From NCBI GenBank assembly GCA_964534945.1, contig CAZHSB010000037.1, forward strand, positions 1 to 17,575: a DNA stretch of 17,575 bases, read 5' to 3'. The translations under genes were made by a program, and so were the position numbers. The notes beneath the pieces were generated by a model. The model was not told the DNA's origin, did no database searches, and worked only from the letters and a program-made list of their open reading frames with translations. Below are positions 7,084-14,064 of this stretch, piece by piece (the stretch's first letter is position 1; each line of letters starts with the position of its first letter). This DNA is from CAZHFA01 sp964534945. GTDB lineage: Bacteria > Bdellovibrionota_C > UBA2361 > CAKMMH01.

Positions 7084-8377
7084 AGCAATGGCATCACTTG
7101 ATTTTGTTTCGTCATACGAGCTAAAAGGCTCTGTGATCCGCTCAACAGGAATCTTGATAGAGGCAAATGGTCCAAGAGTTCCTGTGGGCTCACATGTAGC
7201 AATTTACGCTAACAATAAAGAATATCTAGCACAAGTTGTAGGATTTAAAAAAGATAATATTTTGATTATGCCATTTGATTTAGTTCATGGAATATCATCG
7301 GGAACTTCAGTTATCGCAAGAGAAAATACAGGAGATGTTCTAGTTTCAGATAAATTAGTGGGACGAGTTATAGATGGACTTGGAATGCCAATGGACGGAA
7401 AAGAAGAAATAAAAGTTGGCAAAAGCGTTCCTCTCTATAATAATCCTCCAAATCCTGTAACAAGGGCAAGAATTCATGAATGCTTTGATACAGGCGTAAG
7501 GGCAATTAACGGTCTTTTAACCGTAGGTTCAGGACAACGAATTGGAATTATGGCTGGATCTGGAGTTGGAAAATCAACATTACTTGGTATGATCGCACGT
7601 CATTCTGATAGTGATGTAAATGTTATCGCACTAATTGGAGAGCGAGGACGAGAGGTAAGAGAATTTATTGAAAAAGATTTAGGAGAAGAAGGATTAAAAA
7701 GATCTGTAGTCGTAGTTGCTACAGGAGATAAATCTGCAATATTAAGAATTCGCGCGGCATTTCTAGCTACATCAATAGCAGAATATTTTAGAGAACAAGA
7801 CAAAAAAGTAATTCTTATGATGGATTCTGTGACACGTTTAGCAATGGCACAAAGAGAAATTGGCCTTGCAACAGGAGAACCTCCAAGCTCAAAAGGATAT
7901 ACACCATCTGTTTTTGCAATGCTTCCAAAATTATTAGAAAGAGCAGGTACATCATCTGGCGACGGTTCAATAACAGGAATTTATACTGTCCTTGTAGAGG
8001 GCGATGATATGAACGAGCCAATAGCAGATGCGACACGTGGTATTTTAGACGGGCACTTTGTCCTTGATAGAAAATTAGCAGGACGAGGACATTATCCTGC
8101 AATAGATGTTTTACAAAGTATTTCAAGATTAATGACTGATATTGTTCCTGAAGAAATTTCTGATTTTGCATCTCAAGTTAGAGACGTTATTGCTACATAC
8201 AGAGATAATGAAGATCTTATTACAATCGGGGCTTATAAAGCAGGACAAAATCCTAAAGTTGATAAAGCTGTTTCTTTAATAAACAAAGTTAATTCTTTTT
8301 TGTGTCAAAAGGCTAATCAAAAATGCACAAAAGAAGAAACTTGGAAAGCTTTAAAAGAAATTTTTGATAAGGAGTAG
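7067..8377 (+). CDS. fliI: Flagellum-specific ATP synthase / export ATPase FliI
   Basis: FliI hydrolyses ATP to assist unfolding and entry of substrates into the flagellar type III export gate. The protein has 436 residues, normal length. The Walker A loop is AGSGVGKST (163-171, Lys169), and the Walker B segment VILMMDSVTRLAMAQREIG carries Asp253. The FliI/F1-beta signature GEPPSSKGYTPSVFAMLPKL follows. The N-terminal beta-barrel (about 15-90) and GRVIDGLGMPMDG are also typical. Two starts are possible: ATG 7067, with GGGTGG just upstream and inside the end of fliH, or ATG 7088. The first is preferred because it has the better ribosome binding site. fliJ begins 7 bp after the stop. Confidence 0.97.
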   Translation: MSLLNKAMASLDFVSSYELKGSVIRSTGILIEANGPRVPVGSHVAIYANNKEYLAQVVGFKKDNILIMPFDLVHGISSGTSVIARENTGDVLVSDKLVGRVIDGLGMPMDGKEEIKVGKSVPLYNNPPNPVTRARIHECFDTGVRAINGLLTVGSGQRIGIMAGSGVGKSTLLGMIARHSDSDVNVIALIGERGREVREFIEKDLGEEGLKRSVVVVATGDKSAILRIRAAFLATSIAEYFREQDKKVILMMDSVTRLAMAQREIGLATGEPPSSKGYTPSVFAMLPKLLERAGTSSGDGSITGIYTVLVEGDDMNEPIADATRGILDGHFVLDRKLAGRGHYPAIDVLQSISRLMTDIVPEEISDFASQVRDVIATYRDNEDLITIGAYKAGQNPKVDKAVSLINKVNSFLCQKANQKCTKEETWKALKEIFDKE

Positions 8378-8384
8378 AGACTTT

Positions 8385-8825
8385 TTGAAAAAATTTGTTT
8401 TTAAACTAGAAAGAATTTTAAGATATCGTGAAATTGTAAAGGACGAGAAGAAAAGAGAGCTAATTTTAAAAAATCAAATTTTAGCTAAAGAAGAGGAAAG
8501 ATTATCTACTTTATCTTCTCTTATGGAGAATAATTCTCTTGGAGAAGGAACGATAAATATAAATTTTTTGATACTTGTGGGACAATACGCTGTTTATTTG
8601 GCGGAAGAAATTGAAAAACAAAAGGAAATCATAAAAACTGCCAAAAAAGACGTAGAATTTGCAAAAAATGAGTATCTTTTAGCTTCACAAGAAGCAGAGG
8701 CTTTGAAATTATTACGTGAAAAAAAAGAATCGGAATACAAAAAAAATCTTCTAAAAGAAGAGGAAAAAGAAAATGACGATACTGCAATACAAAGATTTAA
8801 ATTAGGAAATGAATTTCTAATATAA
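8385..8825 (+). CDS. fliJ: Flagellar export chaperone FliJ
   Basis: FliJ is a small coiled-coil protein that inserts into the FliI ring and links the ATPase to the export gate. I place the start at TTG 8385, which gives 146 residues beginning MKKFVFKLERILRYREIVKD, a good match to the FliJ N-terminus (F-x-L-x-x-L-L-x-x-R). AAGGAG at 8369-8374 lies 10 bases before that TTG. The upstream TTG at 8364 sits before this ribosome binding site and is unlikely to be used. Almost the whole protein is charged helix rich in Lys and Glu, as expected for a two-helix coiled coil. It follows fliI closely and precedes the MotE-like gene by 26 bp. Confidence 0.87.
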   Translation: MKKFVFKLERILRYREIVKDEKKRELILKNQILAKEEERLSTLSSLMENNSLGEGTININFLILVGQYAVYLAEEIEKQKEIIKTAKKDVEFAKNEYLLASQEAEALKLLREKKESEYKKNLLKEEEKENDDTAIQRFKLGNEFLI

Positions 8826-8851
8826 AATTTATACAAGGAAAGGATAAGAAT

Positions 8852-9643
8852 ATGGCAAAGGCAAATGGAATGACAAGAGAAGAGGCAAAAGCACTATATG
8901 AAAATCTTCATAAGTCTATGACAAATTGGATGGCAAATGGCAAACAACCAAATCGTGCAGGTGCTCAAAAAATAGATCCTAAACAAATTGCAAAAACAAT
9001 TAGTCAGGGTTTAAAAGGCGATACTGTAGGAACGTCTCCAAGAATGTCATCATATAACCAACAAGCATCTTCTGCTACAATGCCTCCAATAAAGACAATG
9101 GACAAGGGACAAGCACTAGCTCTTATTCTCATTATGTTTTTTGCAGTAACAAAAGTTTTTTTTGGTGCATTAGAAGCAATCGGTTTAGGCACTGTAAATA
9201 AAGCGCAAGCTTCAATTCCTGTGCAAGTTCAAAATGTTTCTTCAGACTCATTTTCAAAAGAAGATAAAAAAGTTTTAACATCACTTGATGCAAGAAGAGC
9301 CGAACTTTCAGAAAGAGGTAAGAAAATTGATTTAAGAGAGATCGATTTAGATGCAAGAGAAAATGAGCTTGAAGTAAAATTAGCAGAGCTTCGACAATTA
9401 ACATCAAAATTAAAAACTCAACGAGAGGGCGTAGATCAAAAAAGAAATGTTCAAGTAGAACAATTAGCAAAAATTTATTCAGCAATGGCTCCAGACGAAG
9501 CTGCAAAACTTATGGAAGAAATCGATACTCCAATCGCTCTAGAACTAATGAGTAAAATGAGCGAGAAAAGGATTGGGCAAATCCTTTCGTTGATGGATAG
9601 TGAGAAAGCTATTACCTTCACAAAGCTCCTCGCCACTTTTTAG
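8852..9643 (+). CDS. motE: MotE-like flagellar protein with C-terminal MgtE-N-like domain
   Basis: This 263-residue protein has a polar N-terminal segment (1-83) and a single transmembrane helix at about 86-108. A charged coiled coil follows (about 140-200), with repeats such as RGKKIDLREIDLDAREN. The C-terminal domain (about 203-263) has the pattern LAKIYSAMAPDEAAKLMEEI and MSEKRIGQILSLMD, the MgtE intracellular-N-like helical repeat also seen in alphaproteobacterial MotE, a chaperone for the motor protein MotC. AAGGAAAGGA ends 7 bases before the ATG, a strong ribosome binding site. It is the last gene of the flagellar run. The 80-residue segment before the membrane helix differs from a simple secreted chaperone, so it may instead be a membrane-anchored relative of MotE or a FliG-like accessory. 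The last 16 coding bases equal part of the flagellin terminator, and a long hairpin element begins at the stop codon. Confidence 0.6.
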   Translation: MAKANGMTREEAKALYENLHKSMTNWMANGKQPNRAGAQKIDPKQIAKTISQGLKGDTVGTSPRMSSYNQQASSATMPPIKTMDKGQALALILIMFFAVTKVFFGALEAIGLGTVNKAQASIPVQVQNVSSDSFSKEDKKVLTSLDARRAELSERGKKIDLREIDLDARENELEVKLAELRQLTSKLKTQREGVDQKRNVQVEQLAKIYSAMAPDEAAKLMEEIDTPIALELMSKMSEKRIGQILSLMDSEKAITFTKLLATF

Positions 9644-9768
9644 GCTGTTTTTTCCGCGATAAATTGGACAAATCGGGTGGACCTCACCTCGTCGATATAC
9701 TAGAGTATTATCTCCTCGGTTCGCCACCCGATTTGTTCAATTTCTCATCGAAAAATACAGCCTAAAAA
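9637..9768. repeat. Long palindromic element 1, overlapping the end of motE
   Basis: The left arm (9637-9680) begins TTTTTAGGCTGT and ends ACAAATCGGGTGG. The right arm (9724-9768) is its imperfect reverse complement, beginning CCACCCGATTTGT and ending ACAGCCTAAAAA. The arms are about 44 bp and the loop is 43 bases. The loop carries the core ATATACTAGAGTATTAT, shared with element 2. The motE stop codon lies within the left arm. Size and form resemble Rickettsia palindromic elements, but no family assignment is claimed. As RNA it would also make a strong 3' hairpin for the operon message. Confidence 0.85.
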
Positions 9769-9803
9769 GAGAATCGGGGAAAGCCTTTAGCGATAATTGA
9801 AAT
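9730..9803 (+). repeat. 74-bp perfect direct repeat, copy 1
   Basis: This is identical over 74 bases to 9917-9990. It covers the right arm of palindromic element 1 plus the left arm of element 2, starting GATTTGTTCAATTTCTCATC and ending GCGATAATTGAAAT. Perfect identity in an otherwise degenerate region points to a recent duplication or gene-conversion event. Confidence 0.95.
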
Positions 9804-9895
9804 AAAACGAGAGGGATTCGCCTCCTCAATATACTAGAGTATTATTTCGTCGGCTCACCTCCCATTTTCTTCCAATTCTCATCTAAAATTACCCC
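9773..9895. repeat. Long palindromic element 2
   Basis: The left arm (about 9775-9815: CGGGGAAAGCC, TTTAGCGATAATTGAAAT, then GAGAGGG) pairs imperfectly with the right arm (about 9858-9895: CCTCCCATTTTCTTCC, AATTCTCATCTAAAA, then TTACCCCC). The loop again holds ATATACTAGAGTATTAT (about 9830-9846), identical to element 1, while the arms differ. It is followed by a small CCCC-CTAGAAA-GGGG hairpin. Confidence 0.75.
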
Positions 9896-9916
9896 CTAGA
9901 AAGGGGACGGTTGGAA

Positions 9917-9990
9917 GATTTGTTCAATTTCTCATCGAAAAATACAGCCTAAAAAGAGAATCGGGGAAAGCCTTTAGCGATAATTGAAAT
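9917..9990 (+). repeat. 74-bp perfect direct repeat, copy 2
   Basis: This is a second identical copy of 9730-9803, without the following loop core. At 9991 it switches directly into the end of a REP-like repeat (ACGCGTACCGTGGGTCTGC), similar to 10800-10820. The junction looks like the breakpoint of a deletion or recombination between repeat families. Confidence 0.95.
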
Positions 9991-10015
9991 GAACGCGTAC
10001 CGTGGGTCTGCAACA

Positions 10016-10320
10016 AAAATTTTATGTATTCGATGTTCCTGCGTTTTTCTAAATTGAACGCACCTCCGTTTTTATTCCTCCCAAAAATCTCCGTTACCCT
10101 CCCGAAATGGCGAACTTGAAAAATTTGTTTGTTCGATGTGCTGTGTTTTTTTAATTGAATGTGCCTCCGTTTTTATTCTTCCCAAAAATCTCCGTTACCC
10201 TCCGAAATGGCGAACTTGAAAATTTTATATATTTGATGTTCCTGCGTTTTTCTAAATTGAACGCACTTCCGTTTTTATTCCTTCCAAAAACCTCCGTTGC
10301 CCTGAAAGGGCGATCCTAAA
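10016..10320 (+). repeat. ~100-bp tandem repeat, three units
   Basis: Three adjoining imperfect copies start near 10016, 10119 and 10219, with spacings of 103 and 100 bases measured on the shared GATGT motif. Shared pieces are GATGTTCCTGCGTTTTTCTA, AATTGAACGCACTTCCG, TTTTTATTC and a TCCGTT-CCCT segment. A fourth copy is at 10567-10672. Confidence 0.85.
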
Positions 10321-10347
10321 AAATTATGTGTGTTAAATGCACCTGCG

Positions 10348-10412
10348 TTGAAAACGCCATACAACCCAGCCCAGGGTTGGCTTTCCCGAAGGGAATGCAA
10401 ACCCTGGGTAAC
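10348..10412 (+). repeat. REP-like GC-rich repeat
   Basis: It starts TTGAAAACGCCATACAACCC, contains AGCCCAGGGTTGG, a TTCCCGAAGGGAA hairpin and ATGCAAACCCTGGGT. The two GC-rich ends (CCCAGGGTT and AACCCTGGG) are inverted complements, so the element can fold on itself. It directly follows the third ~100-bp unit. Confidence 0.75.
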
Positions 10413-10426
10413 AACCCCCCCCCGAC

Positions 10427-10445
10427 CGCAGACTGAAGGTCTGCG
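10427..10445. other. Perfect hairpin beside a 9-C run
   Basis: CGCAGAC (10427-10433) and GTCTGCG (10439-10445) are perfect complements around TGAAG. They lie 3 bases after a run of nine C (10415-10423). No T-run follows, so a terminator is not indicated. Confidence 0.6.
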
Positions 10446-10463
10446 ACAACAATTCGGAAAATA

Positions 10464-10535
10464 GGAGGTGTCTTCTAAAAAGTGGATGTCCTAAAATTTA
10501 CTTCTTCTAAAAAGTGGATGTCATAAAATTTACTC
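10464..10535 (+). repeat. GGAGGTG-type short repeat cluster
   Basis: GGAGGTGTCTTC is followed by AAAAAGTGGATGTCCTAAAA, then TTCTTCTAAAAAGTGGATGT a second time. Same family as 252-322 and, in reverse orientation, 17450-17548. Confidence 0.6.
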
Positions 10536-10566
10536 TCTAAAATTTACTATTAAAAAAATTTACTAT

Positions 10567-10672
10567 TAAAATTTTATGTATTCGATGTTCCTGCGTTTTT
10601 CTAAATTGAACGCACTTCCGTTTTTATTTTCCCCAAAAATCTTTGTTGCCCTGAAAGGGCGATCCTAAAAAT
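10567..10672 (+). repeat. Fourth copy of the ~100-bp repeat
   Basis: This copy matches the unit at 10219-10320 closely (shared GATGTTCCTGCGTTTTTCTA, GAACGCACTTCCGTTTTTAT, CCCTGAAAGGGCGATCCTAA). Like that unit it continues into a TTAAATG/CTAAATG linker and a REP-like repeat, so a composite module of about 155 bp is present twice (about 10222-10376 and 10569-10725). Confidence 0.8.
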
Positions 10673-10696
10673 TTATGCGTGCTAAATGAGCCTGCG

Positions 10697-10820
10697 TTGA
10701 AAACGCTATACAACCCAGCCCGGGGGTAAGCGCGAATGAAATGAGCGTATGCCCCGGGAGCAAGAGAAATGAGCGTATGCCCCGGGAACAGGAGAAATGA
10801 GCGTGTACCTCGGGTCTGCT
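10697..10820 (+). repeat. REP-like repeat with 28-bp tandem extension
   Basis: It starts TTGAAAACGCTATACAACCC and continues through GGGGGTAAGCGCGAATG. A 28-bp unit, GAAATGAGCGTATGCCCCGG plus a variable end, then begins at 10738, 10766 and 10794; the third copy has diverged to GTGTACCTCGGG. Confidence 0.8.
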
Positions 10821-10939
10821 AAAAATTTATACAAAAAATCAAAAGGTTATCTATTTTTTAAAAAGTTAACGTCCTAACCTAAAGCAAATCGAAAATCATG
10901 TCGTCATCTTGCGATGGAATGTGTCTTTTAAAGAAAGTT

Positions 10940-10980
10940 AATAACGCTATTTTATTAAAATTTTTTCGAAAAACGTTATT
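10940..10980. other. Inverted repeat upstream of the tra-like operon
   Basis: AATAACG (10940-10946) and CGTTATT (10974-10980) are exact complements 27 bases apart, about 75 bases before the first gene. It could be an operator or a weak hairpin. A related TTTTTTCGAAA...ACGTTATTTTT string occurs near 172-205. Confidence 0.3.
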
Positions 10981-11055
10981 ATTTTTGAAGCACAGGACAT
11001 TTTAAACAAGACAATATGACGCTGGATTTTTATATGTTTTATTAATGTTTTATAA

Positions 11056-12303
11056 ATGAATAAATTTTTTCTATATAACATGTCACTTTTAACAATTTTT
11101 TTGATCGTTCCTCAAAATACTTTTGCAGGCCAATCAAAAGCATTCTTTGAAAAAGGTTCAGCAAAAAGTGTTTTTCTTCCAAAATCAAAATTAGCTAAAC
11201 AACAAAAACTCGAATATTTTAGACAAAGAGAAGATCAGGAAGAAAACAATCAAAATAATATATCTGCAAAATCAAATCAAGAAAGTCTAGAAAGCACTAA
11301 TACTAATCAAGAACCTTCTAAAAATCTAGCAAATAATTTAAACGATGATGCATCTCAAAAAGATTTATCTCCAAGCCAAAAAGTTATTAACCAATTTGGC
11401 GATCCTGAAAAAGACGTAACATATTATCCAGAAAACAATGCTCCACTTCCTTTTAAAGGAATGATTGCAGCACTTCAAGCAGGAGACGATGCCCTTGCAT
11501 TTAAATATGCAAAACAATTTGTAAACTATTCTTCTAAAGAAAAAGAAATCGTAAACAAAACTATCGCATTCCAAAAACTTGCAATGGAGGGCTTAGGAAA
11601 AGCAAAAGAAGGCTACTTCTCTAATGATTCCGATATGGCTGAATATAAATATCTTCTAGAAGATGAACTAAAGAAAAAAGAAGAAGAAAAAAGAAGAGCA
11701 GAATCTGCAAAAGCAGTCAGACTTTCTAAAAAAGATGATTCCTTATTTAATTCTTTTGATAATGCTTACAAAACACAAATTGAATCTTCTCATACTAAAG
11801 CACAAAAACTTTACGATGACTTAGAAAACAAAAAAGAAGAAAATGGCGACAATATAGAAACCGAAGAATCCATAAATCAAAAATCTCAAGATTTAGTTTT
11901 GCGTGCATCGATGGAACAAGAATATAAAGGCAAAGTTCCTGTAGATCCAAAAGGTGATGTTAGTGTTTATTTCTTTTTTAACCCCATGGAAAAGGCTTCA
12001 TTAAACATTGCCTCGGCAGTACAAAGTCTTTATGATGATATGCTTTCTTCAAAGTCAGGAAAATTAGTGGGAGTAAGCTCTACAATTAGTTCGATGAGCT
12101 TAGAATCATTTAGAAAATATGCAAATGTTTCTTTTCCTCTATTAAAGGGGGAGAAACTTATAAAACTTATGCAGGTAAAAGACATTCCATCTGTTTACTT
12201 TAGGTGCGAAAACACAGGCGAAGCTTTTATTTTTAACAAGATACCGCGCAAGTTTGAATTAAACCAGATATTCAATTTAATGAAAGGAAATAAAGATGCT
12301 TAA
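11056..12303 (+). CDS. Exported TraF-like protein with thioredoxin-like C-terminal domain
   Basis: This 415-residue protein is probably periplasmic and part of a type IV secretion/conjugation apparatus. A signal peptide is clear (MNKFF, then a hydrophobic core, ending NTFA-GQ near residue 24). Residues about 50-110 are Asn/Gln/Glu-rich low complexity. A helical part (about 120-290) includes a Lys/Glu-rich stretch at 205-230. The last ~115 residues (about 298-411) look like a thioredoxin fold: VSVYFFFNPMEKAS where the active site would be, KLVGVSS, SFPLLKGEKLIKLM, and KDIPSVYF with the usual conserved proline. No CxxC is present; the only cysteine is Cys384. F-plasmid TraF likewise has a thioredoxin fold without CxxC. 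It overlaps the next gene by 8 bp. No Shine-Dalgarno is visible at ATG 11056. The TraF label rests on the fold guess plus position two genes before traG. Confidence 0.5.
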   Translation: MNKFFLYNMSLLTIFLIVPQNTFAGQSKAFFEKGSAKSVFLPKSKLAKQQKLEYFRQREDQEENNQNNISAKSNQESLESTNTNQEPSKNLANNLNDDASQKDLSPSQKVINQFGDPEKDVTYYPENNAPLPFKGMIAALQAGDDALAFKYAKQFVNYSSKEKEIVNKTIAFQKLAMEGLGKAKEGYFSNDSDMAEYKYLLEDELKKKEEEKRRAESAKAVRLSKKDDSLFNSFDNAYKTQIESSHTKAQKLYDDLENKKEENGDNIETEESINQKSQDLVLRASMEQEYKGKVPVDPKGDVSVYFFFNPMEKASLNIASAVQSLYDDMLSSKSGKLVGVSSTISSMSLESFRKYANVSFPLLKGEKLIKLMQVKDIPSVYFRCENTGEAFIFNKIPRKFELNQIFNLMKGNKDA

Positions 12304-14014
12304 CGAAATTAAGAAAATTCTTTTTTTGTTTTTTGCGATTATGCTAACAACGGTTATTGGTGTTAGTAATGTTGTTGCGGAAGATGATCCTTTAACTAAA
12401 AAAAACTCTGATATTGCAAATCAAGTATATACAGGACAAGTTACTGGTGGAAAGCTTGGAAAAAATCAAAATAGTGGCATTGGCTCGTCAACGAATCTTG
12501 GTGGAACTGAGAATGCCGCCTTGGCAGAAGAGAAAGTAGAAGACAGTAAAATTGCTAAAGATGAACCAATAAAAGTCCGCCCAAATGAAAAACAACAAGA
12601 TTTTCATACCTATATTCCCAAAAGACAATTTAATAGGATGATTAATTCTAAAGAATGGGAAAAAATGTATGATGAAGCTGTTAGTGGAAGTACTAATAAT
12701 AATAATGGTGCGGCATCCATGATTGGTGCTGTAACTTGGGGGCTTGCAAATTCTGCCGTAGGTCAAGCAAGATATAATGCCATTTCTCAAACACACCAAG
12801 CATTAATGAACCACTATTTGGCAGAATTATCATTTATAAAGCAAGTTGAGCAAAATCCTCAAATGAGCCAAAGTATAACAGATGCTTATTTTACTTGTGT
12901 TAGGAAGAAGATGAATGAAATGAATAACAATCATCATTATACATGGTTTGAGGCACAAGAAATTTGTATGGGAGATGATTCAGATATTCAAGGAAATGAT
13001 AAAATAGATCCAGAATTATTTAATTATAAAGAAATTCTAGATTTAGAGGATTCTAGTAATGGGGAAAAGGTTTGTTTAACAGATTACTTGTTTAATCAAG
13101 AAGCAGGGAAGGGAAAGAACGAGAATAATAACGACGGGGAAGAGCAAGAAAGCTTGACTAAGTTAAAAACGGCATATCAATCATTTATTGGTGATGTGTT
13201 GTTCAAAATTAAAGAAGATAATAATCGAAATAGTGATGTTATAGGAGTTAGAAAAATAAATTATAAATTTATTTTTCCAGGTGGTGATCTTAGTGATTGT
13301 TCTGGTAATCAGAGTGATGAGGATGCAACACCATATAAACTGTATAAGAAGTTAGTTGCTCATCGATATGAACAGTTAGTAACAACATTAGGAAATTTTT
13401 GCCAACAAGTTAAACGAAATGGGGATGTGGAAAAATTCTTGGGCCTTGAAGATACTCAGAAATTTTTTGAGTATTTTCAGCGCCCAGGTTTTGCAATGGA
13501 TTTGCAAGTAGTGCAGAATTTATATGCTTTGGCTGAAGAATATGCATCAAGATCAGACGATGGTAAAATTTCATGTAATATCTTTTCTGATTTAATAAAT
13601 AGTATTGAAGAAGATTTGTTGAAATATGGGAACTCTTCATCTGATGATAAGGACCCATCTAAAGTATACAAAACAGTATATTACAAATTTGCGAATGTGG
13701 TTGCGACGTCAACTCTATTTTCGGCATATAACATAATGTATGGTTATTTGCAAAACACAACGATAGCTTCTTTCGGAGAAAATAGTGAAATATATCAAAT
13801 AGCCATGAAGCAAATTGGGCAAGTCGTTCAGAATACTTTGGGCATTAGTGATATAAGTCGTACAGATGAAATAAATAAAAAATCAGCGGAAGTTTTGATG
13901 AGTATAAAGGAAGGATTGAATGATTATCAAAATGCTAATACTAAAGGATTGGCTTCAGACTTAAGTGCGAATGGTCAAGCTAATGATAAGCCAAGCGAAG
14001 CACTTTATAATTAG
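12296..14014 (+). CDS. Unrecognised exported six-cysteine protein in the TraH position
   Basis: I do not recognise this 572-residue protein. It has a good signal peptide (KK, hydrophobic core, cleavage near VVA-EDD, about residue 29), then a polar Gly/Asn-rich linker (30-110). A compact part follows, beginning YIPKRQFNRMINSKEWEKMY and including a weakly hydrophobic stretch MIGAVTWGLANSAVGQARY. The mature protein has exactly six cysteines, among them Cys201 and Cys224 in TCVRKKMNEM...WFEAQEICMGD, consistent with disulfides in the periplasm. Its place between a TraF-like gene and traG is where traH sits in F-type clusters. However, I cannot find the TraH hallmark AGCGGID or the GSFSFI stretch, and it is about 110 residues longer than F TraH. 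AAAGGA lies just upstream of ATG 12296, inside the previous gene. It may be a TraH replacement or a lineage-specific component. Confidence 0.8.
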   Translation: MLNEIKKILFLFFAIMLTTVIGVSNVVAEDDPLTKKNSDIANQVYTGQVTGGKLGKNQNSGIGSSTNLGGTENAALAEEKVEDSKIAKDEPIKVRPNEKQQDFHTYIPKRQFNRMINSKEWEKMYDEAVSGSTNNNNGAASMIGAVTWGLANSAVGQARYNAISQTHQALMNHYLAELSFIKQVEQNPQMSQSITDAYFTCVRKKMNEMNNNHHYTWFEAQEICMGDDSDIQGNDKIDPELFNYKEILDLEDSSNGEKVCLTDYLFNQEAGKGKNENNNDGEEQESLTKLKTAYQSFIGDVLFKIKEDNNRNSDVIGVRKINYKFIFPGGDLSDCSGNQSDEDATPYKLYKKLVAHRYEQLVTTLGNFCQQVKRNGDVEKFLGLEDTQKFFEYFQRPGFAMDLQVVQNLYALAEEYASRSDDGKISCNIFSDLINSIEEDLLKYGNSSSDDKDPSKVYKTVYYKFANVVATSTLFSAYNIMYGYLQNTTIASFGENSEIYQIAMKQIGQVVQNTLGISDISRTDEINKKSAEVLMSIKEGLNDYQNANTKGLASDLSANGQANDKPSEALYN

Positions 14015-14064
14015 TAATTAGTTGTGATTTTAATGTAGGGTAAATATAGGTTTTAGGAGATAAA

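Larger units (their letters stand above)
9644..11055. other. 1.4-kb gene-free repeat block between flagellar and tra-like operons
   Basis: No credible gene is seen on either strand; open frames are short and made of repeats. In order it contains palindromic elements 1 and 2, the 74-bp direct repeats, three to four ~100-bp repeats, two REP-like modules, a 9-C run with a perfect hairpin next to it, GGAGGTG-type short repeats and a 28-bp tandem repeat. The last 235 bases (10821-11055) form a plainer AT-rich spacer upstream of the tra-like operon. Confidence 0.85.

Noticed and set aside
8364..8384. TTG 8364 as the fliJ start
   Set aside because: It lies upstream of the AAGGAG site; TTG 8385 is correctly spaced and gives the family N-terminus.
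9637..9768. Insertion sequence or transposase remnant
   Set aside because: No transposase-like reading frame exists in the block and no target-site duplication could be recognised; described as a palindromic element instead.
10016..10820. CRISPR array in the repeat block
   Set aside because: Repeat units are ~100 bp or directly abutting 28-bp copies, with no unique spacers of constant length and no cas genes nearby.
12296..14014. Calling the middle tra-operon gene TraH outright
   Set aside because: Position fits, but the AGCGGID and GSFSFI-type motifs expected in TraH are not visible and the length is larger, so only the position is reported.
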